Origin: DATDAH01 sp963725155
GTDB taxonomy: Bacteria; Actinomycetota; Acidimicrobiia; Acidimicrobiales; DATDAH01
Reading direction: 5' to 3'
Length of the DNA: 64,000 nt
Assembly (NCBI GenBank): GCA_963725155.1
Contig: CAVRXU010000005.1
Span: 744,001-808,000, forward strand
Of the stretch, positions 8,883 through 17,016 are shown in pieces (the stretch's first letter is position 1; each line of letters opens with the position of its first letter). The notes below the pieces were generated by a model. That model was given only the letters and a program-made list of their open reading frames with translations. It was not told the DNA's origin and ran no database searches. Made by a program: the position numbers and the translations under genes.

Positions 8883-9310
8883 CAGTTGCCCTTGGGTGGT
8901 CTCAGATCATCGGGGGGTTCAGAAGGCTCCGGCGCAGCGAGCGAGTAGAAGCCCTCGGTGCGAGACCAGCCGAGGCCATATTCGATGTAGGCGTTGCACA
9001 AGCGGGCCTCGATGGCCGGTCCGCCTGGATCCGTGGTGACCGTCACCACCGATCCATCGGGCACCGTGATTCCCCGCTCTTCGAGAAACGAGCGCGGATC
9101 CTTGGCAATCCGCCCGGCGAGTTCCGGCTGATCGTGCAACTCATCCAGGACCCGGTGGAGTTCGCGGTCACGACCGAGCATGAGCAAGAGCTCGTGCGCT
9201 GCGGCCTCAGCCTCGAGACCTTCGATCTGGCGCCGAAGCGTCCTGAGCCAGCTCTCGTGGCCGGCGAGCTCCTCCTCAAGCCGTTTCAGATGTTCAGACG
9301 GGATGCCCAC
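8882..9310 (-). CDS. Coiled-coil protein with NHLP-like (nitrile hydratase alpha leader-like) segment
   Basis: This 142-residue protein starts at GTG 9310, preceded by a strong GAGGGGAG Shine-Dalgarno. Residues about 5-60 are charged and predicted to form a coiled coil (HLKRLEEELAGHESWLRTLR). Residues about 65-95 (ELAGRIAKDPRSFLEERG, then ITVPDGSVVTV) resemble the nitrile-hydratase-alpha/NHLP leader signature, where D-P-R-x-hydrophobic helix is followed by G-(I/V)-x-VP-(D/E)-G. NHLP segments are leaders of some ribosomal natural-product precursors and are also found in nitrile hydratase-like proteins. The tail of about 45 residues is short and Pro-rich at its end. The assignment rests on motif resemblance only. 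Confidence 0.55.
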   Translation of the reverse strand: MGIPSEHLKRLEEELAGHESWLRTLRRQIEGLEAEAAAHELLLMLGRDRELHRVLDELHDQPELAGRIAKDPRSFLEERGITVPDGSVVTVTTDPGGPAIEARLCNAYIEYGLGWSRTEGFYSLAAPEPSEPPDDLRPPKGN

Positions 9311-9417
9311 CCTGCTCCCCTCGGCTGACCGCCATCAGACTTCATGGCTGGCATGCCATTCAAGGACGGCTTCGATGGTGGCCACGTCGATCCACGCGTG
9401 TCAAGGTTTGTCAGGCC

Positions 9418-9647
9418 GGCCCGACGACCCACCGTCCGCCGGGGAGGCTCTCCGGCAGGGCCCGTTCGCCGCCGACCGGGTCCAGTGGTTGGTCCGGGTC
9501 GACCCGGCCTCGGTACGGTCGGCCGATGTTCGTGGCCCTCGGTCCCCACCGCTTCGACATCACCCATCGGGCCCTGGTCATGGGGATCCTCAACCGGACG
9601 CCTGACTCGTTCTTCGACCGAGGCGCGACCTGGGCTTTCGACGCCTT
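9418..9647 (+). repeat. Direct repeat copy 2: comEC tail plus folP start
   Basis: This is the partner of 8308-8558. The comEC frame is open through this copy to a stop at 9605 and encodes nearly the same C-terminus (LVRVDPASVRSADVRG) as the real comEC end. The intact folP begins inside it at 9526. Confidence 0.9.
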
Positions 9648-10356
9648 CCTGGCCACCGCCGAGCACCTGGTCGCCGACGGCGCCGACTTCCTCGACGTCG
9701 GCGGCGTCAAGGCCGGGCCCGGGCCCGAGGTCACTGAGGCCGAAGAGATGGACCGGGTCCTCCCCGCGGTGGAGGCCCTCATCGCTCGCTTCGACCTCCC
9801 GGTGAGCGTCGACACCTTTCGGGCCTCCGTGGCCCGAGCCGGCTATGCCGCCGGTGCGGTCATCGGCAACGACATCTCCGGCTTCGCCGACCCCGGCTAT
9901 CTGCCGGCCGCCGCCGAAGCGGGTGCCTCGGTGGTGGCCACCCACGTCCGCCTGGCTCCTCGGGTCCCTGACCCCGAGCCCGTGTACGGAGACGTCTCCG
10001 CCGAGGTCTGTGCCTTCCTCGCCGACCGGGCGGCGCAGGCAGTGGCCGAGGGCATCCCGGCCGAGCGGGTGATGGTCGACGCCGGCTTGGATCTCGGCAA
10101 GACCCCCCCGCAATCGGCGCTCCTGCTGAAGCGATCCGACGACCTCGTCGCGCTCGGCTTCCCTGTGTTCCTGTCCGCGTCGAACAAGCGGTTCCTGGGC
10201 GAGCTGGTCGGGACCGAGGTCCACGACCGCCGTGAGGCCAGTCTGGCCGCCCACGCCCTGGGCATCGCCAAGGGCTGTCGCATCCTGCGGGCCCACGACG
10301 TCCGCGGCTCCCGGCGCGTGGCCGACGTGATGGCTGCCATCCTGTCGAGGACATGA
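9526..10356 (+). CDS. folP: Dihydropteroate synthase
   Basis: This 276-residue protein joins p-aminobenzoate to the pterin diphosphate in cytosolic folate synthesis. The first family signature is VMGILNRTPDSFFDRG, the usual (I/V)MGI(L/V)N-x-TPDSF. Further support comes from DFLDVGGVKAGPGPE in place of the common D(I/V)GG-S-T/R-PG loop, then PVSVDTF, GNDISGF and MVDAGLDLGKT. Ala-Lys in GGVKAGPG replaces the Ser-Thr-Arg loop of the best-studied enzymes, so it belongs to a divergent DHPS subgroup. Its substrate preference should not be taken for granted. The start lies in the duplicated segment, and the stop overlaps holA (ATGA). Confidence 0.88.
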   Translation: MFVALGPHRFDITHRALVMGILNRTPDSFFDRGATWAFDAFLATAEHLVADGADFLDVGGVKAGPGPEVTEAEEMDRVLPAVEALIARFDLPVSVDTFRASVARAGYAAGAVIGNDISGFADPGYLPAAAEAGASVVATHVRLAPRVPDPEPVYGDVSAEVCAFLADRAAQAVAEGIPAERVMVDAGLDLGKTPPQSALLLKRSDDLVALGFPVFLSASNKRFLGELVGTEVHDRREASLAAHALGIAKGCRILRAHDVRGSRRVADVMAAILSRT

Positions 10357-11342
10357 GCGGCCGCATCCGCCTGGTCAGGGGCGACGACGACACCATCCGG
10401 GGTGATGCCGTCCGGGACCTGACGAACGAGCTCCTCGACGACCTCGATGCCAGCCTGGCCCTCGACCGGGTGGAGGGCGAGGACTACGACTTGGCCGTGG
10501 CCGTGGACGCGGCCCAGACCTCGCCGTTCCTGACCGACCGCCGAGTCGTGGTCGTGCGCAACCTGGCCCGCTTCTCCGCCGACGAGCTCGCCCCGCTCGT
10601 CGCGTACCTCGGCGACCCTCTGCCGACGACCGACCTGATCCTGGTCTGGGAGAAGGCGCCGGGGTCCACCGCCCGCCTCAACCCGATCCCGAAGAAGCTC
10701 AGTGAGGCCCTCGCCGGCGCGGGCGGCGAGGTCGTCGACACCTCGGTCGGACGGAACGCGAAGGACTGGGTCAACGATCAGCTGGCCGCCAGCACCGTCA
10801 ACCTCGACAAGGGCGCCCGAGACCTCGTCGCCTCCCACCTCGCCGGTGACCTCGGCCGGCTCGCCGCCGTGATCACCACGATCGAGGCGGCCTATGGGCC
10901 AGAGGCAAAGCTCGACGCGGACGCCGTCGCTCCGTTCCTGGGCGAAGCCGGTGGCGTCCCACCCTGGGACCTCACTGACGCGATCGACTCGGGCGACATC
11001 GGACTGGCCATCGAACGAGTGCACCGGATGCTCGGGGCGGGGAGCATGCACTCGCTCCAGGTCCTGGCGATCCTGACGACGCACTTCCGCCGAATCCTGG
11101 CCCTCGAGGGCGCCGACGTGCGCAACGAGGCGGATGCCGCGGCGCGCCTCGGGCTGAAGGGCAGATCGACGTTTCCCGCCAAGAAGGCGCTCGGTCGGGC
11201 CAACCGCCTCGGTTTTGACGGCAGCGCCCAGGCCGTCGGCCTCCTGGCTCAGGCCGACGTCGATCTGCGAGGCAAGACCGCATGGCCCGAGGACCTGGTG
11301 CTCGAAGTCCTCGTCGCCCGCCTGGCCCGCCTCAGCCGCTGA
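10353..11342 (+). CDS. holA: DNA polymerase III delta subunit
   Basis: This 329-residue clamp-loader subunit would open the beta sliding clamp. It has the delta-subunit pattern: an N-terminal AAA-like domain without a Walker A motif (IRLVRGDDDTIRGDAVRDL), the conserved strand TDRRVVVVRN, and a C-terminal helical collar with LQVLAILTTHFRRILAL and PEDLVLEVLVARLARL. The length is normal for the family. The ATG at 10353 overlaps the folP stop by four bases. comEC-holA-rpsT-lepA is a common bacterial order, and here folP and an HNH gene have been placed within it. Confidence 0.9.
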   Translation: MSGRIRLVRGDDDTIRGDAVRDLTNELLDDLDASLALDRVEGEDYDLAVAVDAAQTSPFLTDRRVVVVRNLARFSADELAPLVAYLGDPLPTTDLILVWEKAPGSTARLNPIPKKLSEALAGAGGEVVDTSVGRNAKDWVNDQLAASTVNLDKGARDLVASHLAGDLGRLAAVITTIEAAYGPEAKLDADAVAPFLGEAGGVPPWDLTDAIDSGDIGLAIERVHRMLGAGSMHSLQVLAILTTHFRRILALEGADVRNEADAAARLGLKGRSTFPAKKALGRANRLGFDGSAQAVGLLAQADVDLRGKTAWPEDLVLEVLVARLARLSR

Positions 11343-11385
11343 GCGAGGGCGTGCCGGTCCTTCGGGGCGTGTGACCTTGGGGTGG

Positions 11386-12674
11386 TCAGCGGGTTTGGGC
11401 GGGTCTTCGGGTGAATTCTCGGCTGTCGGGGGATCGGGCGGTGACGGTGCCGGTGTCGGGGTGGCGTTGGAGGCGCCAGGCGGTGTGGTGGATGAGGTTG
11501 TGGTGCCTCCGGCACAACAGCACGCCGTTGTCGAGGTCGGTGGGCCCGTGGTCTTCCCAGGGTTGGAGGTGGTGGGCGTCGCACCACTTCGGTTTGCGGT
11601 CACAGCCCGGGAACACACAGCCGCCGTCCCGGATGACGAGGGCCCGGCGTTGGCGGGGGGTGAAGCGGCGGTGGGCCCGACCGACGTCGAGGATGTTGCC
11701 GGTGTGGGGGTCGCGGAGGATGCGCCGCACCCAGCCGTTGCACAGGGTGGTCGCGGCCACTGCCCGCCGGGCCGAGGTCCCGTCGGGGTGCTGGCAGCGG
11801 CGGCGGAGGAACCGGTCCCCGGCGGTGTCGTGCTCGTTGAACGGTTCGAGGAGGTCCAGGAGGGGGTGGTCGAGGTCGAACCGTCCCTGGTCGGGGTCGG
11901 CGACGAGCTCGGCGGCGGTGGCGGCATCGAGGATGACATCGGCGCTGGTGGGGGAGGCCACGTCGTCGCCGAGCTGGTCGGCCAGGGCCCGGCGGAACAG
12001 GTCGATGACGATGTCGTAGTGGCGTTGTTGGCGGCTGCGGGGCCCTTCGGGGCAGTCGGCGGGGTCGGGGGTGTCCAATGCTTCGATGGCGGCCCGCATC
12101 AACGCCGCGTCATCAGCCGGGCCGAACATGTCGGAATGCGCGGACCCCCCGATCGTGTCCGCGGAGGTCCAGCGCCGCTTGCTGTCGTCGGGTGGGGGGG
12201 TGTCGTCGACGAGGTCGATCCACTGGTCGATGACCTGCCCGAAGTCCTGGTTGCCCAGGCTCCGGGCCAGGTGCACGAACCCGTCAACGCATTCGGCGAA
12301 CAGGGCCTCCCGGTTCCTCTCCGCGCGGGCCAACACCCGGGCTTTGGCCAGGGTCAGGTCGCCGCCGTCGAGGGCGGCGGCCACACAGCGGTGCTGGGCA
12401 TACAGGCGGGCCAGGCGGACCAGTCCGGAGGCCTCCGGGCCGGTGACGATCGTGTTCGCCTTCAACCACCCCACCGCAGTCACCGCCCCGTCCTCAGCCC
12501 ACGCCGTGACCCGATCCCAGGACGCCAGGCCCCGCACCAACTCCACCTGCATCGCCTCGGCAGTCCGACCAGGTCCCGGACCCGATCCGACAGCGCCAGA
12601 GGCACCCAACCGGCCCGGTCCTCACCAGCCAGGTCCTTGACCCCGACCCGCAGCTCGGCGACCACGTCCTGCAT
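11386..12674 (-). CDS. DUF222/HNH endonuclease (13E12 family), frameshifted near 12566
   Basis: This is an actinobacterial 13E12-repeat protein. It has an N-terminal DUF222 helical region and a C-terminal HNH nuclease with CVFPGCDRKPKWCDAHH, then DNGVLLCRRHHNLIHH (zinc-type cysteines plus catalytic HH/N/H). The good frame is closed near 12566 by a one-base loss. Upstream codons continue sensibly in another frame from ATG 12674 (MQDVVAELRVGVKDLAGEDR, then VRDLVG), and the two halves join as DLVG-x-TAEAMQVELV. The repaired protein would have about 429 residues. Such proteins are numerous, repetitive and often broken, so a real frameshift is possible here, though other genes in the window show the same error type. 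Confidence 0.8.
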
Positions 12675-13103
12675 GCCCCCATTCTCCCTAGGGGGTGTGA
12701 CAAGAACCCTCCAAAGCGGGCACCTCCCAAGGAGATTTCTTTGCTCAGTGATTTGGGCAACGACGCCGGCGGATATTTGGCCCACGCAGCCATGTCCTAC
12801 CCCCACCGAGGCAACGACACGGGCGTGGGGTGCCGCTGCTGGCCCTCGGGCGGACCCGCCACTCGTAGTGACCACCGGTCGTTCTGGCCCCTGATTCGGT
12901 CGCTATAGGGGCCGAATCAGGGGCCAGAACAGAAGAAATGGCTCGACGGGCAATATGTCGCCACTCAGGGTGGGATTCACTGCTCAGTCCGACGACCAGT
13001 CAGTCACTGCCGACCCACCGGCCACCCGCCTGCGTGCCATCGGTTCGAGCGCGACAGCAGAGAGGCCGAAAGTCACACAGACCGAGTCCCGAAGGACCCG
13101 GAG
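12675..13103. other. Intergenic region, no convincing gene
   Basis: This gap of about 430 bases lies between the start of the HNH gene and the end of rpsT, both on the minus strand. Its GC is lower than its surroundings. It holds one perfect 19-bp inverted repeat (12881-12930). Open frames across it have no family resemblance or coding-type composition. The HNH gene promoter should lie in its left part. Confidence 0.6.
12881..12930. repeat. Perfect 19-bp inverted repeat with 12-base loop
   Basis: The arms 12881-12899 and 12912-12930 are exactly complementary (GTTCTGGCCCCTGATTCGG and its reverse complement). The loop at 12900-12911 is TCGCTATAGGGG. No T-run follows on either strand. It lies about 175 bases downstream of the rpsT stop and could be a terminator for that gene. 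A small non-coding or mobile-element-related hairpin is also possible. Confidence 0.85.
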
Positions 13104-13355
13104 CTACGCCGTGGTGGCGTCGGCCCGCTTCTGGAGGCGGGACTTGCGGCGGGAGGCCTCGTTCTTGTGGATGACGCCCTTGGCGGCTGCCTTGTCGATG
13201 GTCTTCATCGCCACCTGCAGGGACTCCTCGGGGTTCTCGCCGCCGGCTTCGGCCGCCTTCACCCGGGTGCGGAGCTCGGAACGAACCTGCTTGTTGCGGA
13301 CGCGCCGCTTCTCGTTCTGCTTGTTGCGCTTGATCTGACTCTTGATGTTGGCCAT
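13104..13355 (-). CDS. rpsT: 30S ribosomal protein S20
   Basis: This 83-residue basic protein binds 16S rRNA in the small subunit. It has the S20 hallmarks: the N-terminal MANIKSQIKRNKQNEKRR and a Lys/Arg/Ala-rich helical body with MKTIDKAAAKGVIHKNEASR and RRKSRLQKRA. The length is standard. ATG 13355 gives the conserved N-terminus. It is divergent from lepA across 57 bases, a classical rpsT/lepA arrangement. A -10-like TATCGT lies eleven bases before the ATG on the minus strand. Confidence 0.97.
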   Translation of the reverse strand: MANIKSQIKRNKQNEKRRVRNKQVRSELRTRVKAAEAGGENPEESLQVAMKTIDKAAAKGVIHKNEASRRKSRLQKRADATTA

Positions 13356-13412
13356 GACGGGCATGGACGATACCGGGACGGGTGGCCGCGGCCATACCCT
13401 CGCTGGGTTCCG

Positions 13413-15197
<1,785 letters not shown>

Positions 15198-15202
15198 CAC
15201 GC

Positions 15203-15273
15203 GTCAGACGCCCGTCAGATTGAGGGCGCGACCGCGTAGGTGTGCCGTGCGCCGACGTTCACGAACGTGACAC
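15203..15273 (+). promoter_or_regulatory. Candidate nitrogen-regulator operator upstream of amt 1
   Basis: Two pairs of pentamers are spaced by 11 bp: GTCAG at 15203 and 15214, and TTCAC (15258) followed by GACAC (15269). The second pair matches TTCAC-n6-GAMAC seen before amt 2, P-II 2 and the regulator at 27968. It resembles the half-site spacing of actinobacterial GlnR boxes (gTnAC-n6-GaAAC). This is a visual match only. Confidence 0.5.
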
Positions 15274-15407
15274 TTGTCTGTTTTCCCTGCTTCGTAGGTT
15301 GCCGCCCGACTGGTACGGGCTGCTGGGCCCGCGCCACCGACCACACGAAAGGAAGCGGAGATGGGCGAGCCTCGTACGAGGTCTGAAGTGGACGGGGGGT
15401 TGTGCTG

Positions 15408-16925
15408 ATGCGGCGCAAACTCCTCATCGGAGCGGCCATCGTGCCGGCGCTGGTCGGCCTCACCGCCTTGACCGCCGGAGCGCAGGACATCGACCCGGCG
15501 CAGGCGGTGACCGATCTCGGCATCCAGGTCAACCTGCTCTGGGTCGTCCTCGGCGCCGTGCTGGTGATCTTCATGCAGGCCGGCTTCGCCTTGGTCGAGA
15601 CCGGCTTCTGCCGGGCCAAGCACGCCGCCCACGTGGTGAGCACGAACTTCGCCATCTTCGGCCTGGGCTTCGTGGCCTTCTTCCTGGTCGGCTGGCCGCT
15701 GATGTTCGGCGGCTTCTCGGCCCCGCTCATCGGTTTCGACACGCCGACCGGGACCAACCTGATCGGCTCGGGCAACTGGGTGTTCCTGTGGCAGGGAGGC
15801 TGGGCCGGCGGCGGCGAGTCGTTCTACACGGCGGGCGCCATGGCCATGTTCATGTACATGGTCGCTTTCATGGACACGACGGCGACGATCCCCACAGGGG
15901 CCATGGCGGAGCGCTGGAAGTGGAAGGCGTTCGTGGGTTGGGGCCTGTTCTGTGGCGCGATCTACTACCCGCTGTTCGGTGCCTGGACCTGGGGCGGCGG
16001 CTGGCTGGCCAAGCTGGGTGAGTCGATGGACTTGGGCCTCGGCTACGTGGACTTCGCCGGTTCCGGCGTCGTGCATGCCGTCGGCGGCGTCGCCGGCCTG
16101 GCCGGCGCGATCGTGCTCGGGCCCCGCATCGGGAAGTTCAACAAGGACGGATCGCCCAACACGCTGCCGGGGCACCACATCCCCATGGCCATGCTCGGCT
16201 GCTTCATCCTGCTGTTCGGTTGGTTCGGCTTCAACGCCGCCTCGACCTTTGCCGTCACCGACATCCGGTTCGCCGTCGTCGCCCTGAACACCGCCCTCGC
16301 TGCCGCCTTCGGCGCCACGACGGCGATGTTCTACATGATGAAGCGGGTCGGCAAGCCGGATCCCGGAATGATGGTCAACGGCATGCTCGCCGGCCTGGTG
16401 GCCATCACGGCCCCCTGCGCGTTCGTGCAGCCCTGGGCGGCTGCGGTCATCGGCATCCTCGCCGCCATCATCGTCATCGAGGCCATCGGCTTCATCGAGC
16501 GCCGCGGCGTCGACGACCCGGTCGGGGCCATCGGTGTCCATGGCGTGGGCGGCATCTTCGGCGTCCTCTGCGTCGGCATCTTCGCCGACGGTCAGTACGG
16601 CGCCGGCTGGAACGGCACCACGACGACCGACGTCGGGGTGACCGGCATCCTCTACGACATCGGCGACGGTGGCTCGCAGCTCATCGCCCAGGCCATCGGT
16701 GCCCTGGTCATCTGCACGGTCATCTTCGGCATCGCCTTCGCCTTCTTCAAGCTCCAGGACAGGTTCACCAAGGGCGGCATTCGCCCGGACGAGGCCATGG
16801 AGCTCGACGGCATGGACCTGCCCGAGATGGGCATGCTGGCCTACCCCGATTTCATGGGGAGCCACCGACCCGGCGCAGAGAAGGAGCAGGTCGCCGATCC
16901 GGCAGGCACCGAGTTGAACGTGTAG
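15408..16925 (+). CDS. amt: Ammonium transporter (Amt), copy 1
   Basis: This 505-residue ammonium channel has an N-terminal signal-like segment (MRRKLLIGAAIVPALVGLTA, cleavage probably after AGA) and about eleven hydrophobic helices. Signature pieces are QAGFALVETGFCRAKHAAHV, DTTATIPTGAMAERW, GSGVVHAVGGVAGLAGAI, GWFGFNAAST and GVHGVGGIFGVLCVG, including the paired pore histidines of the Amt/MEP/Rh family. The C-terminal cytosolic tail is unusually long for Amt. ATG 15408 is preferred because GGGGGG lies eight bases upstream; a GTG at 15402 is possible. A strong terminator follows. The next gene encodes an antiporter with a GlnD-like tail. Confidence 0.93.
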   Translation: MRRKLLIGAAIVPALVGLTALTAGAQDIDPAQAVTDLGIQVNLLWVVLGAVLVIFMQAGFALVETGFCRAKHAAHVVSTNFAIFGLGFVAFFLVGWPLMFGGFSAPLIGFDTPTGTNLIGSGNWVFLWQGGWAGGGESFYTAGAMAMFMYMVAFMDTTATIPTGAMAERWKWKAFVGWGLFCGAIYYPLFGAWTWGGGWLAKLGESMDLGLGYVDFAGSGVVHAVGGVAGLAGAIVLGPRIGKFNKDGSPNTLPGHHIPMAMLGCFILLFGWFGFNAASTFAVTDIRFAVVALNTALAAAFGATTAMFYMMKRVGKPDPGMMVNGMLAGLVAITAPCAFVQPWAAAVIGILAAIIVIEAIGFIERRGVDDPVGAIGVHGVGGIFGVLCVGIFADGQYGAGWNGTTTTDVGVTGILYDIGDGGSQLIAQAIGALVICTVIFGIAFAFFKLQDRFTKGGIRPDEAMELDGMDLPEMGMLAYPDFMGSHRPGAEKEQVADPAGTELNV

Positions 16926-16945
16926 CTCGATCCAACCACTGCTCC

Positions 16946-16985
16946 CGAGCGACGGGTGCGGGCTCCGGCCCGCATCCGTCGCTCG
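16946..16985 (+). terminator. Strong hairpin terminator after amt 1
   Basis: Arms of 18 bases (16946-16963 and 16968-16985) pair fully with a single G-U wobble around a TCCG tetraloop. It starts 20 bases after the amt stop. There is only a weak T content after it, as is usual for high-GC actinobacteria. It separates amt from the antiporter gene, which must then have its own promoter or rely on read-through. Confidence 0.8.
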
Positions 16986-17016
16986 TCTGTAGAAGGAAGA
17001 CTTCCTACCGAGCACC

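Larger units (their letters stand above)
8559..9417. mobile_element. Lower-GC two-gene insertion between comEC/folP repeats
   Basis: This block separates the two diverged copies of the comEC-folP junction. It is clearly less GC-rich than its flanks, with runs such as CGAACAAAGAAGTTCTGCTC. It carries two overlapping minus-strand genes of unknown function. No transposase, integrase or terminal inverted repeat is visible. Integration by homologous recombination of DNA that carried its own comEC-folP junction would explain the flanking diverged repeats (inference). Confidence 0.6.

Noticed and set aside
8559..9417. Insertion sequence at comEC-folP
   Set aside because: No transposase, terminal inverted repeats or short target duplication; the flanking repeats are long diverged gene segments.
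12700..12830. Small genes in the gap before rpsT
   Set aside because: Open frames here lack conserved motifs, good starts and coding-type composition.
13167..13412. N-terminal extension of LepA upstream of 13413
   Set aside because: It overlaps rpsT on the other strand and is not part of LepA; 13413 gives the conserved start.
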